Of a stretch of DNA of 64,000 nt, positions 46,392 through 56,469 are shown piece by piece. The notes below the pieces were generated by a model. That model worked only from the letters and a program-made list of their open reading frames with translations, did no database searches and was not told the DNA's origin. The stretch is from Woeseiaceae bacterium (GTDB lineage: Bacteria > Pseudomonadota > Gammaproteobacteria > Steroidobacterales > Woeseiaceae). The translations under genes were made by a program, and so were the position numbers. The stretch is taken from contig JASJBE010000011.1 in assembly GCA_030066655.1 (NCBI GenBank), positions 19,377-83,376 on the forward strand, read 5' to 3'. Numbering within the stretch: the first letter of the stretch is position 1; each line of letters opens with the position of its first letter.

Positions 46392-48647
46392 CTAGCTCAG
46401 CCGAATTGGCAGATCCCTGACTCGCTTGCCCGTCGCCGCAAAGACGGCATTGCCGATTGCCGGTGCGACGGCGATCAACGGCGGCTCGCCGAGACCCATC
46501 GGATGCTCACTGCTCTCCATCAGCTTGAGGTCGAGTTCGGGCACATCCGCCATACGAAGCGGCGTGTAGGCATCGAGGTTCCGGACTTTGACGTGACCGT
46601 TCTCGAAACTCGTGCCTTCGTGCAGCGCGATGCTGACGCCCCACAGCGTGGCGCCCTCCACCTGCGCCATCGCACCTTCCGGGTGCACGGCCGTGCCGCA
46701 GTCGATCGTCTGCCAGATCTTTTTGACTTTAACTTTGGCGCCGTCGACGGCGACGTGAGCAACGCAGGCCGTCCACGTCGGCATTGCGCGTTCCTGTCCG
46801 TGAGACACGGCAACACCGAGGGCCTCACCGTCGGGCAGGCTGCGGCCCCAGCCGGAGCGGTCGCGGACATCGGCCAGGACGGCGGCCAGCCGATTGGCAC
46901 CTCCCGTCTGCATCGGTGTGGCGCCCGCATTTCTTCCCTCGCCGTCGAGCAACGACAGGCGAAACTCGATTGGGTCCTTACCCATCTTCGCGGCGATCTC
47001 ATCCATGAAGCTCTCGACGCCCCAGGCAATCCAGCCGGGTCCGACGGCACGCCACCAGCCCGGCAGGAAGCTGTCCTGCGCAAGCTTGTTGTTGATCGCG
47101 CGGACGCGTTGATTCGGGATGGAATACCAGTGATCGGAACCGTTGATCGAGAAGCCGTCGAACTTGCCGTTGCCGTCGACGCCGTCGCCCAAGAACCCGG
47201 GCGCCATTGCCAGTGTCGGCCAGCCCGCGGCCGCGGCGTGCTCGATCGCCGTCAGGTTGCCGTCGGCATCGAACGCCGCATCGAGTTTCGCAACCGACGC
47301 GGAGCGTACGCAGTCAAACATGCTGTCCTCGTCGCGCTGCATGATGAGCTTGACCGGCTTGCCGAGCTGGCGCGCCGCGTGTGCGGCCGGGATCATCTGG
47401 TCGCCGAACAGGCGTCGACCGAAGCCGCCGCCCAGGTAGTAGGTGTGCAGGACGATGTCGGACTCTTCCATCTCCAGCGACTGCGCCAGCACCGGGATGA
47501 TCAGCGACTGCCACTGGTTGCCGGCGTGGACGTGGCATTTGCCGTCTTTGAATTCGACCAGCGCGTTCTGCGGCTCGAGCGTGAAGTGCAGCGCCGTGCT
47601 CGTCCGATAGGTCGACGCCATCGTATCGGCGGCGGCGTCCATGGCCGACGAGACGTCACCTTCGTTGACGAACAACGTGCCATTCGTCTTGTCGTCGACG
47701 AGCCTCTGGCCCTCGGCCTGGATATCCGCCTCGCTGACGTTCGCCGTCTTGCCGGCGTCCCAGTCAACCTTGACCGCGTCGCTCGCCTTCATCGCAGCCG
47801 GGAAGCTGTCGGCGATGACCAGGGCCATGCCCTGCACGAAGCCGCTGGGGTCGTCGATCGTGATCGTCTGCTGGTAGCCCGCGATGTCCTTCGCAGCCGA
47901 GTCGTCGATGGACGTGACGGTGCTGCCGTAGCGCGTCGGCGCCATGATCGGGTGCGCGTAGACCATGCCGGGCAGCTCGGTGTCCAGGCCGTAGACGGCC
48001 TCGCCCCTGGATTTTTCCGGCACGTCGAGTGCGCGGGTGCTCTCGCCGATCAGCTTGCGATCCGCCGGGGCCTTGATCGGCATCGCGGCGAGTTCCTCAT
48101 CGGTGAAGCTGCGGCTGACGTCGCCGTTCGACACGATCTCGGCGAAACTCATCGACTTGCCGCCGCCGGACACGGTGCTGTTCTCGGCCGTCAGCTCGGA
48201 GGCATCGACGTCCATTAATGCAGCCGCCGCATCGATCAGGATCATGCGCCCCGCGGCGCCCGCCTGCGACAGCATCGCGAAACTCGTGACGACCGACCAC
48301 GAGCCGCCGGTCACCATGTAACCCCACTTCGGATCCGAATCGACGTGCGCGAGGCTCACACGATCCCAGTCTGCGCCGAGTTCGTCGGCGACGATGCGTG
48401 CGAGCGCCGTGCCGACGTGCTGACCCATTTCGGCCTTCGTGATGTTGACGACGATGTCGCCCTCATTGCTGACCTCGAACCAGACGGCCGGCGAGAACGA
48501 CTTGCTGCCGCCCGTTGCAGCAACCTGCTCAACGGCGGTCTCGCGGCTGCATCCGGGCAGCACCGTGCCGAGCCCCATGACGACACCGGTGCCGACGGAA
48601 CCTGCCAAAAAGCTCCTGCGACTGACTTTCTGCTTGCCGAGCTTCAT
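46392..48647 (-). CDS. Molybdopterin-binding subunit, xanthine dehydrogenase family (isoquinoline 1-oxidoreductase beta-like)
   Basis: Tat-like leader KVSRRSFLAGSVGTGVVMG; YYLGGGFGRRLFGDQMI; GSWSVVTSFAMLSQAGAAGR. Confidence 0.93.
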   Translation of the reverse strand: MKLGKQKVSRRSFLAGSVGTGVVMGLGTVLPGCSRETAVEQVAATGGSKSFSPAVWFEVSNEGDIVVNITKAEMGQHVGTALARIVADELGADWDRVSLAHVDSDPKWGYMVTGGSWSVVTSFAMLSQAGAAGRMILIDAAAALMDVDASELTAENSTVSGGGKSMSFAEIVSNGDVSRSFTDEELAAMPIKAPADRKLIGESTRALDVPEKSRGEAVYGLDTELPGMVYAHPIMAPTRYGSTVTSIDDSAAKDIAGYQQTITIDDPSGFVQGMALVIADSFPAAMKASDAVKVDWDAGKTANVSEADIQAEGQRLVDDKTNGTLFVNEGDVSSAMDAAADTMASTYRTSTALHFTLEPQNALVEFKDGKCHVHAGNQWQSLIIPVLAQSLEMEESDIVLHTYYLGGGFGRRLFGDQMIPAAHAARQLGKPVKLIMQRDEDSMFDCVRSASVAKLDAAFDADGNLTAIEHAAAAGWPTLAMAPGFLGDGVDGNGKFDGFSINGSDHWYSIPNQRVRAINNKLAQDSFLPGWWRAVGPGWIAWGVESFMDEIAAKMGKDPIEFRLSLLDGEGRNAGATPMQTGGANRLAAVLADVRDRSGWGRSLPDGEALGVAVSHGQERAMPTWTACVAHVAVDGAKVKVKKIWQTIDCGTAVHPEGAMAQVEGATLWGVSIALHEGTSFENGHVKVRNLDAYTPLRMADVPELDLKLMESSEHPMGLGEPPLIAVAPAIGNAVFAATGKRVRDLPIRLS

Positions 48648-49108
48648 GAGGACACCTCCCCGCCGCCGGCCGCGGCCTTAATCGCCTTGTGAATCCGGAC
48701 GTAGGACATGCAGCGGCACAGATTGCCCGTCATGTACTCCGTAATTTCTTCATCGGTTGGGTTGGGGTTCTGCCGGAGCAGGTTCTCCGCCGTCATGATC
48801 TGCCCGGACTGGCAGTAGCCGCACTGCGGCACCTGCTCGTCGACCCAGGCCTTCTTCAGCGCGTCGCCTTGCGGGCTATCGAGGCCTTCGATCGTCGTCA
48901 CGTTGAGACCCGCCACCGCGCTAAGCGGCGTCTTGCAGGAACGCAGCGCGGTGCCCTCGAGATGCACCGTGCAGGCGCCGCACTGGGCAATACCGCAACC
49001 AAACTTGGTCCCCTTGAGCTTCAGCTCGTCGCGGATCACCCATAAGAGGGGGGTGTCCTCCGGGCTGTCTGACTGAACAGACTGGCCGTTGAGTTTAAAT
49101 TCGATCAT
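48644..49108 (-). CDS. (2Fe-2S)-binding subunit (isoquinoline 1-oxidoreductase alpha-like)
   Basis: GCGIAQCGACTVHLEG and CGYCQSGQIMTAENLL...MTGNLCRCMSY. Confidence 0.96.
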   Translation of the reverse strand: MIEFKLNGQSVQSDSPEDTPLLWVIRDELKLKGTKFGCGIAQCGACTVHLEGTALRSCKTPLSAVAGLNVTTIEGLDSPQGDALKKAWVDEQVPQCGYCQSGQIMTAENLLRQNPNPTDEEITEYMTGNLCRCMSYVRIHKAIKAAAGGGEVSS

Positions 49109-49141
49109 GGTTTCCCCCTTTTACTTGTGTTGGTTGGTCGA

Positions 49142-49837
49142 CTACTCGTCTCTCGTGCCGTAAGCCTGCACGACGTCCCAGGCGACCCCTTGCAGATACG
49201 CCGCGACCTCGTCATCGAGGCCGGCGTCATAGTCAATGTCTTCCGGTGTTCGGTCCTGCAGCGCCGCGTAGAACACGCAGGCCGCCAGATAGGTACCCGC
49301 CAGCGTCGGATGGCGTTGGTCCTCAGTGCGCAATGCGAGCTCGGGACGCTCCTCAGTCACACGTTCGAAGGCGAGGCCGGCGGGTGCAACCTCAGCGTTT
49401 ATCTCGGCACCGAGGCTCGTATAGGCAGCGTCGAGCTGCGCCGTCATCTCTGGCCGGTCTGTATAAGCCCACGTCATGTAGAGCATCGGCTCGGCACCGG
49501 CCTGTCTGATTGCCTTCGAATGCTTCTTTGCTGCCTCGCGGAACGGCTCAGCGCCGTCGATCGGGCCCAGGCTGTGACCCTGCAGGATGACGATGTCCCA
49601 CTGCTCGCTGTTCACCATCGCCTCAAGTCCCGCGTGCTCGTACAGCTTGCCACCGGATATCGTCATCGAACGGACGCGATTGCGGTTGTCCGGCAGTGAT
49701 GCCCTGACGAGTGCCCTGTAATGGTTGTGCAGGCTGTTGTTGTAATAGGTGAAGCTGTTACCGACGAACAACACGCGCTCAGGTGCTGCAATGGCGGATG
49801 CAGACAACAAAAGAATGGAAAGAAGCGCGAATCGCAT
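49142..49837 (-). CDS. DUF4886/SGNH-hydrolase-like secreted protein
   Basis: Signal peptide MRFALLSILLLSASAIAA; RVLFVGNSFTYYNNSL; DIVILQGHSLGP. Confidence 0.8.
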   Translation of the reverse strand: MRFALLSILLLSASAIAAPERVLFVGNSFTYYNNSLHNHYRALVRASLPDNRNRVRSMTISGGKLYEHAGLEAMVNSEQWDIVILQGHSLGPIDGAEPFREAAKKHSKAIRQAGAEPMLYMTWAYTDRPEMTAQLDAAYTSLGAEINAEVAPAGLAFERVTEERPELALRTEDQRHPTLAGTYLAACVFYAALQDRTPEDIDYDAGLDDEVAAYLQGVAWDVVQAYGTRDE

Positions 49838-50102
49838 GCTTCGGTGCACCTCGTTCTTGTTCTGGCGGCGGGACAGGCAGAGCCTTCTACTGACGTAAGC
49901 ATAGCAAACCGACGGACCCGGGCCGGATAAGACGAAAGACGCCTGAAAACTGAGAACGGTTTTCGTTAAGCAAACTAGTTTCGAATGCACCTAATGCGGT
50001 TGGCGCGACCAGCTGTTAAACGGAATCGTCTCGCGTGACCGCAGGTAACCGTGATGCTTGAGGCCAGTCTCTTTTATTTGGCCGCACGGTCTGTCTTTTT
50101 TG

Positions 50103-50121
50103 TTATCGTGGGCGACGATAA
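50103..50121. promoter_or_regulatory. Inverted repeat upstream of TonB receptor (candidate operator)
   Basis: TTATCGT-gggcg-ACGATAA, 7-bp perfect arms, ~27 bp before the GTG start. Confidence 0.4.
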
Positions 50122-50147
50122 ATACAAGAATCTGGGGGAATCAGAAA

Positions 50148-53100
50148 GTGGAAAACTTCGATAAAGAACACCAGAACCGTTCAGGCTATCGACCATTGAT
50201 CAGCCTGGTTGCAGCCGCAGCTTTCTTGATGTCTGGCACAGCACTCGCGCAGGAAGACGACGAATCCGTCGAAGAGATCACAGTTACCGGCACCCAGATC
50301 AAGGGCGCCAAGATCTCTGACGCACTCGCTGTCTCCGTCATCAGCACCGAAACAATCGATAGCATCGGCGTCGAATCGGGCGATGAATTACTCGACATGA
50401 TTCCCGAGCTCGGTCAGAACTTTTTTAGCGAGACCGATACTGCGGGCAGCGTCAACGCGGCGCGCGGCGACGTTGGCGCGATCAACATGCGCAACCTCGG
50501 CACCGGCAACACGCTGACGCTTCTGAACGGCCGGCGCCTCGTCAACATGGCGACCTACCAGACGGAAACGGTCGGTGGCAGCCTCGTTCCCGTCAACTCC
50601 GTGAACTCGAACCACATCCCGGTGTTCGGTGTCGAACGCATCGAGATCCTGCGCGACGGCGCTTCAGCAATTTACGGCGCCGATGCCGTGGCTGGTGTTG
50701 TCAACACGGTGCTGAAGGACGATTACGAAGGCTTCCAGATTCGCATGCGCCACACGAACTTCGACCATCTGCCGAGAGACGACCAGTCGATCGCGCTGGA
50801 ATGGGGCGATAATTTCAACGGCGGTGCAACCAACGTTGGCGTGTTCGCGCGGCACTACCGGCGAGACCGGGTTAATTCACAGGACGAGGCTCGCTGGGCA
50901 GACTCGGACTTCCGCTATCGATTCGGTGATGGCAGCACGCCCTACGCGCGCTTCCGGAACCGCCTGGCCGACGTCTATGGCGTGGACTCCGGCAGCACTC
51001 GTTTCAGGAACACGAGCAATCAATCAGGCTTCGGACAATTTGACATCCGTGCGTCCGTGCCCAGCAGCAACAGCCTGAGGCAGAACGGTCTCGTCAACAG
51101 CTCGGGTCGATTCGAGATTTTCCCAATCAATTCTCGCGAATGCACCGAGAACCCTGAATCCTACGACCTCGGTAATGGCAACTGTTCACTGCAGGACAGC
51201 GCCGAAGACACGTTGCGCTACAACTTCAACGGGAATCGCGACCTGCTGTCCAAGCTCGAGCGAAATACCGTGTATGCCTATGCGAACCACGAGTTCGAAA
51301 GCGGTCTCGAGATGTTCGCAGACATGTACCTGTACCAGTCCACGACGAACAAGCGCAACTCGTCTGCGACTGACCTGGGTGCCGTGCCACTTCGAGTCGG
51401 CGGCTCCAATTACTACAACCCTTTCGGTTTCCTCGGATCGCCCAACCGCGTATCGGATGCCGACGGAGGCGCCGACATTCCGGCTGAGGGATACGAACTC
51501 AGTTTACGCCGGTACCGCTATGTCGACGCACCGCGCATCGTGGACAACGACGGCGATGCCTACCGGCTGCTGTACGGCATGCGTGGGACGGCCGGCGACT
51601 GGGACTGGGAATCTGCTATCACTTGGTCAGAAGCCACGCGCGATGACATCAGCAATCGCATTTCGAACACGCTGATTACGCAGGCACTGTTTGACTCGAC
51701 ACCGGATGCCTACAACCCGTTTGCCGGCGGTACGGACACTAACATCGAACAAGCGATCGTCGACATGTTCCGCAAGGGCGAATCCACATTGCAGATGTGG
51801 GACGTCAAATTCTCGAATCCGGAAATCTACGAACTGCCGGCTGGTCCGGTGGGCATCCTCGCAGGCTACGAGTTCCGTAAAGAAAAGTATGTCGACGATC
51901 GCGATCCGCGTCTTGACGGCACGATCCGATTCGAACGCGACACGACCGGCGACGGCATCCTCGACACCGAGGGCGACTTCGAGGGCGATACTTTCCCGTT
52001 CACGTCGGACATCGTCGGCGCCAGCCCGACGCCGGATGGCGCAGGTGAGCGCACGACGAACTCGCTCTTTTTCGAACTTCAGATCCCGGTGCTCGAGAAC
52101 CTGGACGTGCAGATCGCGACGCGCTATGAGGATTTCGATGACATCGGCGACACGACGGTATCGAAACTCGCATTCGGCTATCGGCCGATTGACCAGTTAC
52201 TGATCCGCGGCTCGTGGTCGGAGGCTTTCCGCGCACCGAACCTGATCACGATCAATGAGGAAATCGTAGCGCGCTCCAACGCTCGTAATGACGCTGTCTG
52301 CATCTATGCCGAGGAAGTAGGAACGCTGGACGCAGACTGCAACTACAACCTGCAGCGACGGGCGCAGGGCAGCCAAGACCTCATCCCGGAAGAGTCTGAG
52401 AACACGTCGATCGGTATCGTACTGACTCCGCTTGAGGGCCTGACAATCACGGCCGACTTCTGGTCGATCGAGAAGGAAAACACGATCGGCCTGTTTGGTG
52501 AAGAGAACCACATTATCTTCGACCTCATTCTGCGACAAGAGGCCGGCACAGCTGACTGCAGCAATTCATCGGCACTCGGCAACCCAGTCGTGTCTCGATT
52601 CGATCCGGACCTGACGGACACGGACCTCGTTGACGGCTACCTTTCTGCCGGCCTGTGCCCGGTGGGAGAGGTCGATTTCGTAGATGACAAGTACCTGAAC
52701 CTCGATACGCGCAAGCTGGAAGGCTACGACATCGGCATCTACTACGACTTCGACACGACGATCGGCGAGTTCAGTCTCAGTTATAACGGTTCGTACTACA
52801 CGAAGTTCGAGCAGACCGCGTCAAGTGAATTAACGCTGCGGGTTATCGACGCGATAGAGTCCGATGACGCGCTCGACTTCCAACTGGAGGGGCTGGGTGA
52901 CCTGCTTGGCATCGACGGTAACCAGGAGGACCGGCACTCGGTCAACGTCCGATGGCAGAAGGGCAACTATCAGGCATCCGTGCAGGGTTTCCGCATCAGC
53001 AGTTTCACCCAGATTCTGGCTAACGGCGACCCGTTCTACATCCCGTCGATGACGACGTACAACACTCGTTTCGACTATCGCACGGAGATCTCGGATATCG

Positions 53101-53237
53101 ACACGCGGATCCGCCTCGGCATCAATAACGTGACGGATGAACGTGCGCCGATCTCGGACTCCTCCTTCGGGTTCTTCCAGGATGCGCATCGTGACTGGGG
53201 TCTGTATTACTACCTCGACGTGATGCTTAGCTTCTGA
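50148..53237 (+). CDS. TonB-dependent receptor
   Basis: Signal peptide; VEEITVTGTQIKG TonB-box-like; GNTLTLLNGRRLVNM; RIEILRDGASAIYGADAVAGVVNTVLK; C-terminal Phe. Confidence 0.95.
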   Translation: MENFDKEHQNRSGYRPLISLVAAAAFLMSGTALAQEDDESVEEITVTGTQIKGAKISDALAVSVISTETIDSIGVESGDELLDMIPELGQNFFSETDTAGSVNAARGDVGAINMRNLGTGNTLTLLNGRRLVNMATYQTETVGGSLVPVNSVNSNHIPVFGVERIEILRDGASAIYGADAVAGVVNTVLKDDYEGFQIRMRHTNFDHLPRDDQSIALEWGDNFNGGATNVGVFARHYRRDRVNSQDEARWADSDFRYRFGDGSTPYARFRNRLADVYGVDSGSTRFRNTSNQSGFGQFDIRASVPSSNSLRQNGLVNSSGRFEIFPINSRECTENPESYDLGNGNCSLQDSAEDTLRYNFNGNRDLLSKLERNTVYAYANHEFESGLEMFADMYLYQSTTNKRNSSATDLGAVPLRVGGSNYYNPFGFLGSPNRVSDADGGADIPAEGYELSLRRYRYVDAPRIVDNDGDAYRLLYGMRGTAGDWDWESAITWSEATRDDISNRISNTLITQALFDSTPDAYNPFAGGTDTNIEQAIVDMFRKGESTLQMWDVKFSNPEIYELPAGPVGILAGYEFRKEKYVDDRDPRLDGTIRFERDTTGDGILDTEGDFEGDTFPFTSDIVGASPTPDGAGERTTNSLFFELQIPVLENLDVQIATRYEDFDDIGDTTVSKLAFGYRPIDQLLIRGSWSEAFRAPNLITINEEIVARSNARNDAVCIYAEEVGTLDADCNYNLQRRAQGSQDLIPEESENTSIGIVLTPLEGLTITADFWSIEKENTIGLFGEENHIIFDLILRQEAGTADCSNSSALGNPVVSRFDPDLTDTDLVDGYLSAGLCPVGEVDFVDDKYLNLDTRKLEGYDIGIYYDFDTTIGEFSLSYNGSYYTKFEQTASSELTLRVIDAIESDDALDFQLEGLGDLLGIDGNQEDRHSVNVRWQKGNYQASVQGFRISSFTQILANGDPFYIPSMTTYNTRFDYRTEISDIDTRIRLGINNVTDERAPISDSSFGFFQDAHRDWGLYYYLDVMLSF

Positions 53238-53265
53238 GGCAAGTCAGCATTGCTGCAACGACTAC

Positions 53266-53292
53266 GGGGCCGACGAATGTCGGCCCCTTTTC
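53266..53292 (+). terminator. Rho-independent terminator after TonB receptor
   Basis: ggggccgac-gaat-gtcggcccc followed by tttt. Confidence 0.8.
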
Positions 53293-53419
53293 GTTCCCAC
53301 CACAGGCGTTCCGATAAAATCTCTATCAGTGACGGGTCACTTCCATTATTGCAGTATCGTCATTTGCAGGCATGCGGAATGCCAATGACTAAACTCATCA
53401 CAAGACACATCGAAGCATC

Positions 53420-54637
53420 ATGCGCATAGCCGTCATCGGGGCCGGGGTCGTTGGCGTCGCGACGGCCTATTACCTGTCGCTGAGTGGGCACGACGTCACG
53501 GTCGTGGACAGGAACGCCGGCCCGGGCGAAGGCACGAGCTTCGCGAACGGCGGCCAGTTGTCCTACAGCTTTTCCGATGCGCTCGGCAGCCCGGAGTTTA
53601 TCCGCGCCCTGCCCGGCCTCGTGATGAACAAGGACGAGGGTGCCCGCGTCGCGCTCTCGCCCGGCCTGGCGCTCTGGGGCCTGAAGCTCTTGCGGCACAG
53701 TTCCCGCAGGCAGTCCGACGAACTGTCGCTGAAGACCTACCGGAATGCGCTTCGTTCGAACGAGCTGATGCAGTCGCTACGCGAGCACACCGGCATCGAG
53801 TTCGACTATCGCGACTCGGGCAAGATGATCAATATCTCCGGCGCCGACGCGATCAGGCGTGCGGAGCACGCAATACGACTCAAGAACGAGTACGGCTGCG
53901 ACAACGTCATCCTGACGGGCTGGGAAGCGGTGGAAGTCGAGCCGGCGTTAAAGACGTTCAGCGAACTGCCAGAAGCCTGCATCTATTCGTCGGGTGACCA
54001 GGTGGGAGACGCGCAGATGTTCACGGCGTCGCTGTCTGAATGGCTGTCTTCGAATACCACCTGTCGGTTCGAATACGGTGAGCCGGTATCGGGCATCAGC
54101 ACGTCAAATCGACGCACCAACGCGGTGGAGCTTCAGTCGGGCTCGATAGACTGCGATGCCGTCGTTGTCTGCGCCGGTACCGACAGCAACGCACTCCTTC
54201 GGCCGCTGGGTCTGAAGCTGCCGATTCGCGGCATGCGCGGCTACAGCGTGACCCTGCCCGTAGGCGAGCACCCACCCGTCACCAGCATCACGGCGCACGC
54301 ACAGCACTTTGTGTTCAGTCGCTTAGGCGAGCGGATTCGCATCGCCGGTTTCGCAGACTTCATTGCTGAGTGTGACGATCAACAGGTCCGACAGAGGACC
54401 GACGATCTCCTGCGCATCGCCCGTGCGATCGCGCCGGCCACCGCGGACTACGATGCGGCCGAGAAACACCGGTGGAGCGGCGTTCGCCCGATGACCCCGA
54501 ACAGCCAGCCGATCGTTTCAGCAACGCCGATAGACGGCCTGTTCATCAACACGGGCCACGGCATGCTCGGCTGGACGCTCGCCTGTGCCTCGGGAGACAC
54601 TCTGGCGACGCTTGTAAGAGAAGGTGCCGCATCGTGA
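53420..54637 (+). CDS. dadA: D-amino acid dehydrogenase (FAD-dependent)
   Basis: MRIAVIGAGVVGVATAYYLSLSGHDVTVVDR; GPGEGTSFANGGQLSYS; WSGVRPMTPNSQPIV; GHGMLGWTLACASG. Confidence 0.9.
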   Translation: MRIAVIGAGVVGVATAYYLSLSGHDVTVVDRNAGPGEGTSFANGGQLSYSFSDALGSPEFIRALPGLVMNKDEGARVALSPGLALWGLKLLRHSSRRQSDELSLKTYRNALRSNELMQSLREHTGIEFDYRDSGKMINISGADAIRRAEHAIRLKNEYGCDNVILTGWEAVEVEPALKTFSELPEACIYSSGDQVGDAQMFTASLSEWLSSNTTCRFEYGEPVSGISTSNRRTNAVELQSGSIDCDAVVVCAGTDSNALLRPLGLKLPIRGMRGYSVTLPVGEHPPVTSITAHAQHFVFSRLGERIRIAGFADFIAECDDQQVRQRTDDLLRIARAIAPATADYDAAEKHRWSGVRPMTPNSQPIVSATPIDGLFINTGHGMLGWTLACASGDTLATLVREGAAS

Positions 54638-55806
54638 AGCGCTTTTATTTCGGCATGGCGGCAGCCGCAGCACTATTGCTGGTTGCCTGTGCCGAGACAC
54701 CGAGACTGACCGTGCCCGCAGGCACAACCTGCGACACCGGCCTGTTCCAGGTCGATGACGGTTTCGTTGGAGCACGCCGCGGCGCCTGCGACGTGATCGC
54801 AGACAACCGGGTCCGCCTGCACATCGTTCGGGAGGACGACAAGGTCAGGAACCCTTCACCGTGGTATGCGTTCAGGCTTATGGGCGCCGAGTCCGAAACC
54901 GTCAGTGTCACGCTGGATTACGGCGACTGGAAACATCGCTACGTGCCGAAGATCAGTCGTGACGGAAGAACGTGGAGCGTAGCGCCCGAAGCCATGTTCA
55001 CGCAGCCATCGGAGAACACACTGGAGCTCTCTTTGAAGCTGTCGAGCGAACCGGTGTGGATTGCCGGCAACCCGATGCTCCTGCCCGCCGACTACGAAGT
55101 CTGGGCAAGATCGCTGGCGCATGAGACTGACGCGTCATTGTCAATCGCGGGAAGGTCGATCAAAGGTCTGCCGATCTATCGGCTGGAGTCCGGCGCCGAC
55201 AACGAGGAGGTCATATTCCTGACCGGCCACCAGCACCCGCCGGAAATCCCAGGCGCCATCGCCATGCTCGAGTTCCTGGAGACGCTCTACGCCGAAACCG
55301 AACTTGCAGCGGAGTTTCGCGATCGCTTCCACATTGTGAGTCTGCCGTTGCTCAATCCGGACGGCATCATCTATGGACACTGGCGACACAACCTGGGCGG
55401 CACAGACCTGAATCGCGACTGGGGCCCGTTCGCCGAGCCGGAGACCCGGGTCATCAAACAGACCCTCGACGAGTTGGATGAGCAGGACAAGCGCGTGCGC
55501 ATGTTCATGGACTTTCATGCCACGAAGGACAATCGCTTCTACACGCAATCGGAACCGACGGCGCCTGAGGGTTTTTCTGCCGAATGGCTGGCGCGGTCGG
55601 GGGCGCGCATCAGCAATGACTATGTGTTCGTCAACGATCCGCGCCCGACATCGCCTACAGCCAACGGCAAGAACTACATGTACAAACGATACGGCATCCC
55701 GTCGCTGACCTACGAAGTGGGCGATGAAACGCCGGAGGAATCCAACCGAGATGCCACCCGGGTCTTCGCGGAGGAATTCATGCGCTTGTGGCTGGAGACG
55801 CCCTAG
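54634..55806 (+). CDS. M14-family metallocarboxypeptidase-like lipoprotein
   Basis: LLLVACAE lipobox; GHQHPPEIPG zinc ligands; LPLLNPDGIIYGHWRHNLGGTDLNRDWGPF; GTG start overlapping dadA stop. Confidence 0.88.
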   Translation: MKRFYFGMAAAAALLLVACAETPRLTVPAGTTCDTGLFQVDDGFVGARRGACDVIADNRVRLHIVREDDKVRNPSPWYAFRLMGAESETVSVTLDYGDWKHRYVPKISRDGRTWSVAPEAMFTQPSENTLELSLKLSSEPVWIAGNPMLLPADYEVWARSLAHETDASLSIAGRSIKGLPIYRLESGADNEEVIFLTGHQHPPEIPGAIAMLEFLETLYAETELAAEFRDRFHIVSLPLLNPDGIIYGHWRHNLGGTDLNRDWGPFAEPETRVIKQTLDELDEQDKRVRMFMDFHATKDNRFYTQSEPTAPEGFSAEWLARSGARISNDYVFVNDPRPTSPTANGKNYMYKRYGIPSLTYEVGDETPEESNRDATRVFAEEFMRLWLETP

Positions 55807-55949
55807 GAAAGTTATGCCGGGCCTTTGAATCACGGCCGGTCCGACAGATTTCATGATGTTGGGATCGACAATGGATAGATACCCATTCGAGCTAAAGCTA
55901 TACTTCGCCCCGTCCTTCGCGGGCACCAGACATCACCGGAGTTGAGACC

Positions 55950-56462
55950 TTGAGTTCGGACCAGAAGTTTTTTGATATCTATTCCATCGTAGTTGGCGGC
56001 CTGGCGCTGTTTGCGTTGTTCATCCTCGTTCTGGCGATGCGTATGGGCGACATCACACAAGGCGAGTTCAACAAGGCAGCTCCCGAATACCAGGCGGCCG
56101 TCCGCGAGCGCATCGCGCCGGTCGGCCAGGTTTACCTCCCCGGTGAGGAGGCGCAGGCGGCAGCGCCGGTCGTGGAGGCCGCAGCGGAGCCGGAGCCCGT
56201 GGCGGCCGCACTGACCGGACCGCAGGTCTATAACCAGGCCTGCCTGGCCTGTCATGGCGCCGGCATCGGCGGCGCACCGATACTCGGTGACGCAGACGCC
56301 TGGGCTGCGCGCATCGCGCAGGGCATCGATACGCTCAATGAGCACGCGATCTACGGGTACCAGGGCGAACTGGGCTACATGCCCGCCAAAGGCGGCAGGG
56401 CGGACCTGTCCGACGAAGAAGTCGCCGACGCCGTGGCCTACATGGTTGCCGAATCGCAGTAA
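55950..56462 (+). CDS. Cytochrome c5-like membrane-anchored c-type cytochrome
   Basis: N-terminal TM; single CLACHG haem motif; YMPAKGGRADLSDEEVADAVAYMV. Confidence 0.92.
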   Translation: MSSDQKFFDIYSIVVGGLALFALFILVLAMRMGDITQGEFNKAAPEYQAAVRERIAPVGQVYLPGEEAQAAAPVVEAAAEPEPVAAALTGPQVYNQACLACHGAGIGGAPILGDADAWAARIAQGIDTLNEHAIYGYQGELGYMPAKGGRADLSDEEVADAVAYMVAESQ

Positions 56463-56469
56463 GTCTTCG

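Noticed and set aside
46503-48218. 571-aa plus-strand ORF opposite the molybdoprotein gene
   Set aside because: Arg/Val/Asp-rich composition typical of antisense translation; the minus-strand gene is clearly the xanthine-dehydrogenase-family subunit
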